A DNA stretch of 64,000 bases from Methylobacterium sp. J-088 (lineage in GTDB: Bacteria > Pseudomonadota > Alphaproteobacteria > Rhizobiales > Beijerinckiaceae), in assembly GCF_022829295.1 (NCBI RefSeq), contig NZ_JAKSYH010000232.1:1-64000 (forward strand), given 5' to 3'. Position numbers and translations under genes: made by a program. Position 1 is the stretch's first letter. Each line of letters starts with the position of its first letter. The notes beneath the pieces were generated by a model. It did not search any database. It was not told where the DNA came from and worked only from the letters and a program-made list of their open reading frames with translations. Below are positions 43,812-54,029 of the stretch, one piece after another.

Positions 43812-45278
43812 CTACTTTTTAGAGACCCCCCAGCCATAGGGGTACCGGATCTTTTCACCCGGTTGAAGCGCTGGCGTGTATCTCACCTGCAGTAGGCGTT
43901 TCGGGACGATCAACTCCTTTGCGAGCTCATCTTCAAAAGCGTCTTGACTTATGCTTCGCGCCAGCGTCGGCTCGCCTTCTTCAACTGCATACTCAGGGTC
44001 GGTTGCGCTAAAGACGTCGACTGTATTAATGAATACGCCGGTGACCCGATTGCCGCGCTTCTCGGCCTTTGTGACAACCGTTGTTGATAGCGTATGACCC
44101 TTGCCAGGGACCACGTAAAAATCGCCGTGCGCCCCAATCAGAGTTTCCGCAATGAAGTCGAAGCTGTCTTTAAATTGTGGGAATTTTTGCAAATCGAACA
44201 CTTCATCAAACATATTTCCTTTAACTTTTTCGCGCAATTTGCCTTTAGAGTCGAAGAAAATCTCAAAAATGATGCCATCTAGAAGAGCACGAATTTTTGC
44301 CTGCTTCATTCCGCTAGTATTGCCGACGAAATTCCGGATGAAAGCTTCCGCCGATCGGGCGCCACCGTGCGCAGCCTGATATATATTGCGGCCGACGACA
44401 AAGAGCGTCTCGTCCTTGACCGTGTTCGCGAACGCCGCTGTCAGACGGTCGATCGCTGGATTTTGCGCGTACCAGTCGATGCTTTTCAAGCCTCGGATGA
44501 TTTGGTGTGAGGGTTTGCCTGGATCGAGGACGAACAAGCTGTCGGCGAGTGATGACGACGCATAGGTGGTCACGAAGCTCGTTGCACTTGTGTTGAAATA
44601 GAAGTCCCCAGCCAGAGAAGTGTGTTCCCAAGTAATTTGCTTCCCGCCAGTATCGGCGGCGACAGTGTTGCGTGTGCGTTTGAATAGAGTTTCGATCGGC
44701 GTATCCGGATCGTCGATGTGCTGCAGCAACGCGCCAGTGTAGACGCCATTGCTAGACAGGCCATCGGCCGCGATCTGCCCCGGCGATGTTGCAAAAGCGA
44801 TGATCGTCCCCCGTGGCGCGAACACTGAGGCGAGACCGCGATTTGTGCTCGATCGATGCCATGTAGCCTCAAACGGGTTTTCACGACAGGCATCAAGAAT
44901 AACAATCTTAGTGTCCGCTCCCGATCGATCGAGAACATTGATTACTTGATTGAGAGAAAGCGAAGAATACTTCGCTTGATTTTCGCCGCTAGCATCCGTA
45001 TCGCAGGCGAAAAGGAAGTTCTCGCCATCAATCTGGATGCCATGACCGGCGAAAAATATCAAAGCAACACCTTGAGGTTGTATGGTGGCTTGGAATTTAC
45101 TTAATGCATCGCGCATCTCTGCAAATGAGCCATCAGAAACCGATGTTAAAGCAAAGCCATATTTTTTAAGCTTCTTAGCGATCGCCGCCGCGTCATTGAC
45201 GGGATTTCTAAGCTTCTTTGTGTTCGGGCCGATGTAATTGGCGTTTCCGATCACAAGTGCTGCACGCTGTTGGATCAA
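43812..45278 (-). CDS. Caspase-family (peptidase C14, metacaspase-like) protease, 488 aa; possible 5' frameshift
   Basis: The p20 fold is clear: RAALVIGNANY at the start, the catalytic His in LIFFAGHGIQ (about 75) and Cys in KIVILDACREN (about 130), followed by FATSPGQIAADG and the p10-like part up to about 230. The remaining ~250 residues are unassigned and could be the sensor or partner-binding region. Base composition is AT-richer than its neighbours. TTG 45278 is the only start in this frame. Just upstream, in another frame (ATG 45432), 50 residues end in a signal-peptide-like AVVSGATAYAMVGTLPTAAS stretch followed by AETFGG; an indel near a G-run at about 45288 would join them. Confidence 0.8.
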   Translation of the reverse strand: MIQQRAALVIGNANYIGPNTKKLRNPVNDAAAIAKKLKKYGFALTSVSDGSFAEMRDALSKFQATIQPQGVALIFFAGHGIQIDGENFLFACDTDASGENQAKYSSLSLNQVINVLDRSGADTKIVILDACRENPFEATWHRSSTNRGLASVFAPRGTIIAFATSPGQIAADGLSSNGVYTGALLQHIDDPDTPIETLFKRTRNTVAADTGGKQITWEHTSLAGDFYFNTSATSFVTTYASSSLADSLFVLDPGKPSHQIIRGLKSIDWYAQNPAIDRLTAAFANTVKDETLFVVGRNIYQAAHGGARSAEAFIRNFVGNTSGMKQAKIRALLDGIIFEIFFDSKGKLREKVKGNMFDEVFDLQKFPQFKDSFDFIAETLIGAHGDFYVVPGKGHTLSTTVVTKAEKRGNRVTGVFINTVDVFSATDPEYAVEEGEPTLARSISQDAFEDELAKELIVPKRLLQVRYTPALQPGEKIRYPYGWGVSKK

Positions 45279-45605
45279 GGAGGCCCCCGAAGGTTTCTGC
45301 AGATGCTGCTGTCGGCAATGTCCCTACCATAGCATAAGCGGTCGCCCCCGAGACAACCGCTTTACTACCCTGTAGCTCAGAAGCAGACCAGCCGAATTCC
45401 ACCCAACCCCGACGTAGGTCATCCTTCATCAAGCTGCCGCGAAGCGGACTATTCGAGGGTCTGTGAAGGGTCGAGAACGGGCGGAACAGCGATGTCCGCT
45501 TCGATACCTGCGCCGCTCGGGAGCGGACCGGCAGAAATCCACCCTTCGCGGATGATCAACGATTGGTACCGACCGTCAAGCTCAACCGCCAGCAGCGGCA
45601 TGCGA
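45279..45605. other. Region between caspase and helicase genes
   Basis: It holds the possible N-terminal extension of the caspase (ATG 45432 leftward, other frame) and otherwise GC-rich sequence resembling the debris at 43.5-43.7 kb. No separate gene is supported. Confidence 0.4.
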
Positions 45606-48600
45606 TCAGTGAACCGCATGGGGGCGCTCTGTCCTCAGCACGAGGACGCGCCGGATACGGCCGCCGGCATCGAACTCGATCTCGTCTTCCTCGAAGACCC
45701 CGAGCAGCTTCGACCCCAATGGAGAAGTTATGGGGAGCCGTCCGTTCGCGTCGTCTTGGCGCCCATGGGCCAGCGTGAAGGTGACAGTCTTGTTGTCGTC
45801 GAGATAACGTAACACGACCCTATCGCCCGCCTTGACCCCTCCAGGCGAGGTATCGCCCTTCGGCTTTACAGGTCCCTCCCGCAGATCATGTTCTGCGTGA
45901 GTTTCGATGGCACCGTCGTTGATAGAGACGTCCAGCAGGCCGCCCACGGTCTCTCCTGACCGTACCGCCGTTCGGTGCAGGGTGTAGCCGGACTGGATTT
46001 CGGCTGCGCCACCGGGCTCTATGCCGGCTCGTTCGAGCGTCTCGAACAGGTCAAGCATGCAGCCATCCGGATCGAGAATGAAACTCGACGACCAGCATCT
46101 CCAGAAGCGCCACCCGACACGCTCCAGGATGCGCTGCCGACGCATGTCGTCCGCCCAACGCTCCGGGCCGTGGTACCTGTCACCGTCGCATTCGACCGCC
46201 AGGCGGCGTCCGTTCGCGCCCTCGACGACGAGATCTATCCGGTAGCCCAGCGCGCCGACCTGCGGGAGAACCCGGTAGCCGCGCCCGACGAGACGCCTGA
46301 GGACGTCGCGCTCAAAATCGGAATCGCAGAGGGCCTCCAGATCTCCGGTTCGGGCCTCGACACCTGCCATCGGGTCGCGAAAGTGCCGTATCACCCGTGC
46401 CTTGAGGTCGTTCGGCTTGAGCTCGTCCTCCCGTACGGATCGCACGAGCACCAACCGATCTCGGGCCCGGGACATCGCCACGTTGAAGCGCTGCTCGAAC
46501 TGGGTGGCGGTCTGGGACTGCTTACTGTCAGGATCGGCGATCATCGACAGGAAGACCACGTCGCGCTCGTTTCCCTGGAAGGTGGCGCTGTCGCCGCAGG
46601 CGATGCGGTGGCGCCTCACGAGATCCTCGCCGAGTTCTTCCAGGAGCATCTTGTTGATGAGGGCGGCCTGCTTCGATCCGATGAGGGATACGACGCCGAT
46701 CGTTCGCCAACGGTCCTGCGCCTCGATGCGAGCAAGGCCCGGATCGTCGACGAGCTTGCGGATCTCGGCGACGATCACCTCGGCCTCGCGGGGGTTCTGC
46801 TTGTCGCCCTTACGGCGACCGTCCGGGACGTAGATGTCGATGAGCGGAGGATCGAGCCGCTCGTGCGCGGTCGGCACGCGTAGGGGCACCAGGGGTTCGG
46901 GATAGAACTCCATGGAGAACCGGATGATCGGCTCGACGCAGCGGAAATGCTCCCTCAGCATGACGAGCTTGTCCGGGAACATCACCTTCGCCAGGTCGTA
47001 GAGCGATGCCCCCGGCAGAAGCAGGGTCCTGAAGGGCTGGCCCTTGAGGAACCCGTGTTCCAGCCGGTCGATCTTGGCGTTCTCGATGAAGGCGGCGGAC
47101 GGGCTCACCTGCTTGTCGTCGCCGACCACGAGAATCTTCCTGCCACGTAGCAGCGCGGGGAGTTCGCGTATGTCCGACTGTGAGGCCTCGTCCATGATCA
47201 CCAGGTCGAACGAGCCGACCTCGCCGGGCAACTGCTCGGCGACACGCCACGCCGGCATGATCCAGCACGGTATCGCGGCGTAGCACTGCGCCATGGCCAA
47301 GCGAGCGTCGCGTCGATGGCGGACGGCACCCTTGCCGGTGCCCTTGCCGGTCTTGCGCAGGGCGGTGGCGAACATCATCAGGGCCGCGCGCACCGTCCCG
47401 GTCATCGAGCGACCGAGCTCGTAGAAAGTCCGCTCGCGGACGAGCCGTTCGAAGGTTTTCCGCACCTCGGCATCGAGCCGGACGCGCTCGTCGGCGAGCG
47501 TCCTCAGCCTGTCCCGGTCATCGATCCGTCTCAGGTAGGCGGCCGTCACCGCCCATTCCCAGGCCTCGCGCCAATCCCCCGGCAGCAGCGGGTCTGCCGT
47601 GTCCTGGGCCGGTTCCCTGCGAAGGCGTGAGGCCCAGACCGGCGCACCGCCTAGGCGGATGACCTCGGTGATCGATCGGACCACCTCGAAGTAGCCCCGG
47701 CCCTGAGCCAGGTCGTCGATCTGCCGACGCAGGGCGGACCATAGGGACGAGATCTGGTCTGCCCCCACCCCCTGGCGTCCGACGGCCTCAGATAGGACAT
47801 CGCGGGCGAGTTGACCGATCTTCCCGGCTGTCTCGGGAAAAAGTGTCTGAAGCCGATCGATCTCGTTCCGCGATGCGGAGAGTTGCGCCGCAGCCGCGGC
47901 ATTCCGGAAAGCCTTCTCGACGAGGTCGAGCCTTCGGCGATCCAGCCAGAGGTCGCGAACGGACCCGCCGCCCGGGACGAGATCCGCGAACGCCTCGCCA
48001 AGGACGCGCGTCGCGCGTTCGGCCCCCACGAGGATGGCATCGAGCGTCCCGACAAGCTGACCGAGTTCGCGGGCCGTGGCGACCGGGGAAGCGCCGATCT
48101 CGTCGGCCAGCGCCCGCCAGCGGATCGCGAGCGATGCGACGGCATCCCGCCACGCCAGATAATCCCGGACGTGCGCCCAATCCCCGGGCCCGGCTGGAGG
48201 ACGCCCCTGAACCCGAATGGCGTCGACGATCGGACGCAGCGACTTCTCGCGAAAAGCGAAGAACCCGAACACCGGTTCTTCCGCAGCCAACCGGCGAACG
48301 ATGCCGGCGATTTCACGCGAAGCGGGCTCGAAGGGCTCGGGGAGCTCGACGGGAAGGCCGAGGTACCGCTCCCGTTCCAGGGCGATGGGCCGGGCGTCCT
48401 CGGCGAAGCGTCTTACAAGGTCGACGATGCGGTTCTCGCCGGCCGCGAAGAGGATGTCCTCTGCCAGCGCCCGCAGCCACGGTGTATCGTCCGCCAGGTC
48501 CTTGGCCCGGCGTAGGGACCCTAGCTCCGACGCCGCCTCAAGCGCCTTGGCGACGTCCTTTGGGGACATGATCCGCACCCGGATCGAGGGTTCGCTCGCC

Positions 48601-50561
48601 GCCGCCTCGGCCAGGTGTATGGACCGGACCAAGTCATCGTGCAGCCGCGCGATGACATCGCCGTCCGGCAGGTCATGGATTGACGGCAGGACACAGTCGA
48701 TGTGTTCGAGACGGGCTCCAAGGGCGAGGCGCGCCGAGCGGAGGCCGGCTACGTCCTGGTCCCGCGGCATCGCATCGAGGGAAGCATCGCTTGGACGGTC
48801 CTCAAACCAATCGTGCCGCACGGCCGAGAGCGCGACCCGCCGCGCAAGCTCGGCGGGGCGTTCGTTACCGAATGCCGGGGAGAGCTGGCGGAGCGCAAAC
48901 CGCTCAATCTCCGCGTCGACATCGTTCAGCCGGCCCCGAAGCCCCACAACCGACGCTTCGAGGTCCCGGATCAACCGCGACTGCTCCGATGGCTTGATGC
49001 TCTCGACCACCGACTGAAGAAGGCGGACCGCCGCTTCCAACTGTTTGAAGCCCTCGCGCTCGGTTGCGGTGATGCTGATGGCGAGGTCGCGCACGCCGTC
49101 GGGGAGTTGGTCACGCAACACTGCCAGGGCCGGCTCGCCATGCGAGACGACGAGGAGGCGCCGACCGGTCGCCATGTAGTGGCAGATGATGTTCGAGATG
49201 GTGTGGGTCTTGCCGGTTCCGGGCGGGCCCTGCACCACGATCCCGTCCGTGGCTTCGAGCCGCCGCACGATCTCCATCTGCTCGTCGTTGAATGGCTTAG
49301 GGAAGAACAGGTCGCCGGCCTCGGCTGCGCCGACCGGCTCGGGCGCGTGATCGACCGTCCCACCCACTCGGTCGCTCAGGGGGCGCCAGAGATCACCCGA
49401 CGGCTTGTCCGCAGGCCCCATGACCAACGTCCGTGCTGGACCCGGGAGATCATGTTCCTCCGCGGCGCGTTTCACGGAGCGCTTCAGGTTCTCGATGTCC
49501 GCCAGCAGGAAGCTGTCCGACCTGTGGCGGGCGAAAACCACCCAGCGGTCGGACACCGTAAGGTTCTCGCCTGCGCCGGGCACGGGTTCGTAGGGCGCTA
49601 GCGTCAGTCGGTCCGGTAGGTACCCGCCCTCGACATCAAGTCGGGCTTGGCAGGATCGAAGAATCGGCTCGAAATCGTCGCGACGGTAGGGTGAGATGCC
49701 TTCGTCCGGATCGAGAACGGCGATGGCGCGTCGGGCCGCATCGTGGGCCAGCATGACCCCCTCGACGCCCATGTCCTCGTAGGCCCGAAGGTTCACTGCG
49801 GCCGCGGCGGCGCGAGGACGAATGCGGATCTCGGCCCCGGCGGCATCGTCGACCTCGACCTCGATCAAGCGCTCCACGAGGGGCAGATCGATCTCCCGAT
49901 CCTCTTTCTTCCAACGTGCCAGGCCCATGCCCCAGACGAGCTCGAAAGGCCGGTCTCCGCCGCCGAGCTCGGATAACTGCGCCACCTCGAAAAGGCGCTG
50001 ATACAGGGCCAGTGATCGACGGACCGGCCCCTCCGCCAGCGACCAGGGCAGCCACCTCTCCGTGATCCAAGCCTCTGCCGCCGCCTGCACGTCGGCCCTA
50101 TCCTCGATCCGCAGCCGGACATCCCAGAGCTGGATATCCCCTTCGGGTTGGATCAGCGCCTCGGAGCAATCCTCGGCCCGCGCCAACTCTGCCGAGACGA
50201 GCCCGTCCTTCTCGCCCACCGGGATGGTTCGGATCAGGAACGGGAGCAGCCGGGGCCGACGTTCCGGATCGGGAGCAATTTCCAGCCATTCCGCAGCCTC
50301 CTCGGGCGGAGCCGGCGGCGTGCTTCGCCGCAACCGCTGAACCGAAAGCCAGATCGGTCCCTCCTCGTCGACCAGGTCGTGCCTGACGCCCGGGAGGGCA
50401 TGGAGTTCGTGCTGGTGGAGGATGAACGCCTGCCCGGTCGGAAGCCTATGCTCGCTCAACCGCATGGCCGCTCTTTCGTCGAGCCTCACGACTTGCTCGA
50501 CGTAGCCCAGCAGGTCGTGGAGCCTTGCGCTGGCGGGATCTGGCGTCTCTCGATTGATCAT
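45606..50561 (-). CDS. Giant SF1 helicase with endonuclease-like and GreA-C-like domains, putative defence protein, 1651 aa
   Basis: The N-terminal ~430 residues are unassigned. The helicase core starts with Walker A GPPGTGKTHT (about 445). About 600 mostly helical residues are inserted before Walker B VIMDEASQSD (about 1119). Then follow VVGDDKQVSPS, SATFQGNERDVVFLS (about 1329) and FNVAMSRARDRLVLV (about 1365), which is the AAA_11/AAA_12 (Upf1-like) layout. A REase-fold segment follows (DFERDVLRRLVGRGY, then YRIDLVVEG, LAVECDGDRYHG, about 1455), similar to Vsr/DUF559 nucleases. The last ~70 residues (AGDRVVLRYLD, PLGSKLLGVFEEDEIEF) resemble the GreA/GreB C-terminal fold. Helicase-nuclease giants of this kind are frequent in defence islands. 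Confidence 0.78.
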   Translation of the reverse strand: MINRETPDPASARLHDLLGYVEQVVRLDERAAMRLSEHRLPTGQAFILHQHELHALPGVRHDLVDEEGPIWLSVQRLRRSTPPAPPEEAAEWLEIAPDPERRPRLLPFLIRTIPVGEKDGLVSAELARAEDCSEALIQPEGDIQLWDVRLRIEDRADVQAAAEAWITERWLPWSLAEGPVRRSLALYQRLFEVAQLSELGGGDRPFELVWGMGLARWKKEDREIDLPLVERLIEVEVDDAAGAEIRIRPRAAAAAVNLRAYEDMGVEGVMLAHDAARRAIAVLDPDEGISPYRRDDFEPILRSCQARLDVEGGYLPDRLTLAPYEPVPGAGENLTVSDRWVVFARHRSDSFLLADIENLKRSVKRAAEEHDLPGPARTLVMGPADKPSGDLWRPLSDRVGGTVDHAPEPVGAAEAGDLFFPKPFNDEQMEIVRRLEATDGIVVQGPPGTGKTHTISNIICHYMATGRRLLVVSHGEPALAVLRDQLPDGVRDLAISITATEREGFKQLEAAVRLLQSVVESIKPSEQSRLIRDLEASVVGLRGRLNDVDAEIERFALRQLSPAFGNERPAELARRVALSAVRHDWFEDRPSDASLDAMPRDQDVAGLRSARLALGARLEHIDCVLPSIHDLPDGDVIARLHDDLVRSIHLAEAAASEPSIRVRIMSPKDVAKALEAASELGSLRRAKDLADDTPWLRALAEDILFAAGENRIVDLVRRFAEDARPIALERERYLGLPVELPEPFEPASREIAGIVRRLAAEEPVFGFFAFREKSLRPIVDAIRVQGRPPAGPGDWAHVRDYLAWRDAVASLAIRWRALADEIGASPVATARELGQLVGTLDAILVGAERATRVLGEAFADLVPGGGSVRDLWLDRRRLDLVEKAFRNAAAAAQLSASRNEIDRLQTLFPETAGKIGQLARDVLSEAVGRQGVGADQISSLWSALRRQIDDLAQGRGYFEVVRSITEVIRLGGAPVWASRLRREPAQDTADPLLPGDWREAWEWAVTAAYLRRIDDRDRLRTLADERVRLDAEVRKTFERLVRERTFYELGRSMTGTVRAALMMFATALRKTGKGTGKGAVRHRRDARLAMAQCYAAIPCWIMPAWRVAEQLPGEVGSFDLVIMDEASQSDIRELPALLRGRKILVVGDDKQVSPSAAFIENAKIDRLEHGFLKGQPFRTLLLPGASLYDLAKVMFPDKLVMLREHFRCVEPIIRFSMEFYPEPLVPLRVPTAHERLDPPLIDIYVPDGRRKGDKQNPREAEVIVAEIRKLVDDPGLARIEAQDRWRTIGVVSLIGSKQAALINKMLLEELGEDLVRRHRIACGDSATFQGNERDVVFLSMIADPDSKQSQTATQFEQRFNVAMSRARDRLVLVRSVREDELKPNDLKARVIRHFRDPMAGVEARTGDLEALCDSDFERDVLRRLVGRGYRVLPQVGALGYRIDLVVEGANGRRLAVECDGDRYHGPERWADDMRRQRILERVGWRFWRCWSSSFILDPDGCMLDLFETLERAGIEPGGAAEIQSGYTLHRTAVRSGETVGGLLDVSINDGAIETHAEHDLREGPVKPKGDTSPGGVKAGDRVVLRYLDDNKTVTFTLAHGRQDDANGRLPITSPLGSKLLGVFEEDEIEFDAGGRIRRVLVLRTERPHAVH

Positions 50562-50963
50562 TGCCGGGATGCGCTACCCTGGCCGCGCGTCCTGGCGAAG
50601 CTTCCGGACGGGACAGTCCGATACGTATGAAGGCAACGTCAAGAGCCTGCTTCGCGGACGGGAAATGCCAGCGCTAGCACTTGGACATCGAGAGTTAGCG
50701 TCGTCTAGCAATTTCTGGATATGACCGAGCCCACGACAGGGCGGCCATTCGGCGTCGGCTCGATTTGGGAGCTCGGAAGGACGGCTTTCGGACACTCACG
50801 ATCCCAATCTTTTCTCCGCACTGACCGTAAGGTCGTGGCCAGCTTGCGGCGCGCGGGGGGGGTGGGGGGGAAGGGGGCAAAGAAATCGCTGTGCAGAGGC
50901 CCATGGCACCTGGGGGCGCGCCGGCGCACATGTTATACTAATTGGAAACAGTTGAGAGCACCG
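50562..50963. other. Divergent intergenic region between the helicase and ATPase genes
   Basis: No gene supported. It contains a G-tract (about 50857-50876) and, shortly before ATG 50964, TATACT near 50932, which may be a -10 element for the ATPase gene. Confidence 0.4.
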
Positions 50964-53126
50964 ATGAAATTATCAATCGACCTTGAGTATTGCTACGGCA
51001 TCAAAAAGCTCAAACACGAATTTGACTTCTCGAAGCGGGGGGCGTTCGCGATCTACGCGCCGAACGGCGCAATGAAATCTTCTCTCGCCAAAACATTTTC
51101 CGACGCGTCGAGTGGGAAGAAGGCGAGCGACAAAATCTTTCCAGAGCGGGTTTCAAAGAGCGACATCGTAGATGAAGCGGGATCGGCGCTGCCGGCCGAG
51201 AGCATTCTGGTTGTCCTCCCCTACGATGAGGTGCTCGGGCATTCTCCCAAGACTTCTACTCTCCTCGTGAACGCCGCTCTTCGTAAAGAGTATGAGCAAC
51301 TCCACGTGGACATCGACCGAGCCAAGGACACCTTTCTGAAAGCGATGAAGGTTCAGTCCGGTTCAAAGCGGGATTTGGAGAAGGAGATATCTTCAACATT
51401 CACGCCTAGCGACAACCAGTTTTATAAAGCTTTGGGACGTATTCAAGAGGAGGTAACAGCGCAGAAAGAAGCTCCGTTCGCTAATCTAAAATACGATCTC
51501 GTGTTTGACGAAAAAGCCCTCGAAGTTCTAGGAGCTAAGGACGTCAAAACAGCACTTGATTCATATATTCGTAAGTACAACGAGTTGATAGAAGCCTCCA
51601 CTTACTTTAAAAAAGGTGTCTTCAATTATTATAACGCATCCACCATTGCCAAGAATCTCGCGGACAACGGCTTCTTCCGCGCCAAACATTCGATCCGGCT
51701 AAACGCGGATGAGGCGATTGATATTGCCGACGAAAAACAGCTTGAACAGCTGATTGCAAATGAAAAGGAAACTATTTCTACTGATGCCACGCTCAAAAAG
51801 ACCTTTGCGCAGATCGAGAAGCTGCTTTCTAAAAATACAAATAATCGGTCGCTTGAGGCATACCTCTCTGAGAATGAAGATATTTTGCCTTATCTCTCAA
51901 ATATAGCTGAGTTCAAAGAGTTGGTATGGAAATCTTTCATCGTTCAAAACATTGATTGCTATAATGATTTAAACGAAAAGTACCGAAGCGCTGAAAAACG
52001 TCGTAGCGAGATTGAAGAACAAGCCGGAAAGTAAAGAACGCAGTGGGAAGATGTTATTGACATTTTTAACAGTCGGTTCTTCGTTCCATTTAAACTGCAG
52101 TGCAAAAATCGCACGTCGGTCATTCTTGGACAGGAGCCACTCCTTACCCTTGGGTTCACTTTTGAAGACAACGAGGAAAGCGTACCGGTCGAACGCTCCG
52201 CCCTAATCTCTGTCCTCAGTACCGGCGAAAAAAAGGCCCTCTACATCCTCAACATTATATTTGAGATCGAAGCTAGAACAGCAGCCTCCCAAAAAACCCT
52301 GCTAATCGTTGACGATATTGCAGACTCATTTGATTACAGAAATAAATATGCCATTATACAATATCTAAAGGATATACTGGACGGTGGAAATTTCAGGCAA
52401 ATTATCTTGACCCATAATTTCGATTTTTTCAGAACGCTGAGTGGTCGGCTCGTCGGCTACCCCGGTAGTCTTATGGTCTCCAAGGACGCGCAAGGCGTAT
52501 CGCTCAATCCAGCTACAGGTATCAAGAATGTTTTCGTGAACGACTGGAAATTGCATTTCAGCTCTGACGCCAAAAAACGAATTGCGTCGATACCTTTCAT
52601 GCGAAATCTCATCGAATTCACCAAGGGCGAAGATCACGCCGATTTCGACAGGCTGACATCACTACTTCATTGGAAGGACGCCATGGCGGGGATCCTGGAA
52701 GCCGAGATCTTTGCCGTCTACAATCGTCTGTTCGATCCCGCCATACCCGACACCTCCGGCCCTGGAACGGTTGTGGAGCTCATACGCAAGGAAGCCGAGG
52801 CCTGCCTGAACGCCCCGGAAGGCATAAATTTCGAGAACAAAATTGTTCTATCCATCGCCATACGTCTCAAGGCCGAGGAGTACATGGTTGTCCGTATCGC
52901 TGACCCAGCCGTGACCGGCTCCATCACGGCGAGCCAAACGGGGAAACTGCTCGGAGAATTTAAAAAGCGGTTCAAGACGGAAACTAAGTGTGTCGAGGTC
53001 CTTGACCGAGTCTCACTAATGACACCTGAGAATATCCACCTTAACTCGTTCATGTATGAGCCAATTCTAGATATGTCCGATCAACACCTTCGGTCACTGT
53101 ACGAGCACGTGAAGGCACTTAAGTAA
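50964..53126 (+). pseudogene. AAA/ABC-type ATPase (AAA_13-like, putative defence), interrupted by an in-frame stop
   Basis: The N-terminal part has IYAPNGAMKSSLAKTFSD (Walker A, about residue 32) and a long helical arm. The frame stops at TAA 52032-52034 (codon 357). The same frame then continues without another stop to 53126: the ABC signature VLSTGEKKALYILN (about 417), Walker B LLIVDDIADSFD (about 447), a sensor LTHNFDFFRTLSG and a helical C-terminal domain. The frame does not shift, so a single base change such as CAA or GAA to TAA explains the break. Full length would be 720 residues. The first ATG after the stop is at 52407, inside the ATPase core, so the second part cannot make a whole domain. 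Composition is AT-richer than its neighbours. Confidence 0.85.
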
Positions 53127-53140
53127 TTTATGCGATCTCG

Positions 53141-53797
53141 TCAGCGAACGACATCGCCCCTACGGCGAATGGCATGGTAAAAGCTACGATCGATCTTCCA
53201 GAGTGGGGAATGCCTTCGGAAGATCGTCATAACCTGCTCCCATGGTGGCGCACGCTTCACCCACGGCGACCCGTCAGGTGGGCGCCCGCCGATGACGTAG
53301 GCGGCTAGGCGCTCATCCTCCTCATGGGCCATGGCGCAGGCGAATGCTGCAGTGAACGAGGCCAGCGTACGGTACTCAACGTCGTCCATTCCCCGGCCCG
53401 GCATCTTCATCAGGCCGTTGAACTCATTGCGCCTGATATCCCCGCCCTCCGCGGAGCGGATCAGGCAGTCATCCGGCCCGGGCTGCTTGGGCAGCCGAGA
53501 CAGGTAGTCGTCAACGAGCTTGGCGACGTGATCCGCGATCGGCACCACCCGTCCGAACGACAGGGGCCGCTGCGTACCGGGTGGACCCTCGTCGGGATCG
53601 ATCCGGACCCGACCCTCGCCGCCGACGCGCCATTGCTTGCGCTTGAGCCTGAGGATCTCGGTCACCCGGAGGCCGCACCCATAGGCGAGCGCCACGACGG
53701 CCGGCCCCCGGTAGGTCAGCAGGCCCGTGGTCCTCGTCGTCTCGTAGAACTCCCTGTCGAGGTAAGGCCGCGCCTGGGCCTGCGTGATGAGCGCCAT
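53141..53797 (-). CDS. Degenerate tyrosine-recombinase-like protein, 218 aa
   Basis: ALAYGCGLRVTEILRLKRKQW matches box I of tyrosine recombinases including its catalytic Arg, and FGRVVPIADHVAKLVDDYL fits the following strands. The HxxR motif is missing: the corresponding place reads TLASFTAAFACAMAHEEDERLAAYVIGG. A catalytic Tyr cannot be assigned with confidence (SFYHAIRRR is a candidate). There is no N-terminal SAM domain. It is either an inactive recombinase fragment or a repurposed DNA-binding protein. It is convergent with the broken ATPase gene, 15 nt away. Confidence 0.65.
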   Translation of the reverse strand: MALITQAQARPYLDREFYETTRTTGLLTYRGPAVVALAYGCGLRVTEILRLKRKQWRVGGEGRVRIDPDEGPPGTQRPLSFGRVVPIADHVAKLVDDYLSRLPKQPGPDDCLIRSAEGGDIRRNEFNGLMKMPGRGMDDVEYRTLASFTAAFACAMAHEEDERLAAYVIGGRPPDGSPWVKRAPPWEQVMTIFRRHSPLWKIDRSFYHAIRRRGDVVR

Positions 53798-54029
53798 GGA
53801 TCAATTCCGCCTGCGACGAGGGAACTGCCGCTCGCCCATGGATTACGGCAGGTTCCTTCGTGAAGCGTATCGATGGCCATTCACGCAGCCCTTTTCCACA
53901 AGGCCCCCTAGACCGGCGAACCGTCAGCCTGCGACGCGGTCGACAGGGCGAGGACATCATCGATCCGGGGCGAGGGCCGCTCTCGCGCCCGGGGCGGTCC
54001 CGCCTCGGTCCGGCCGGTCTCACGGGGCA

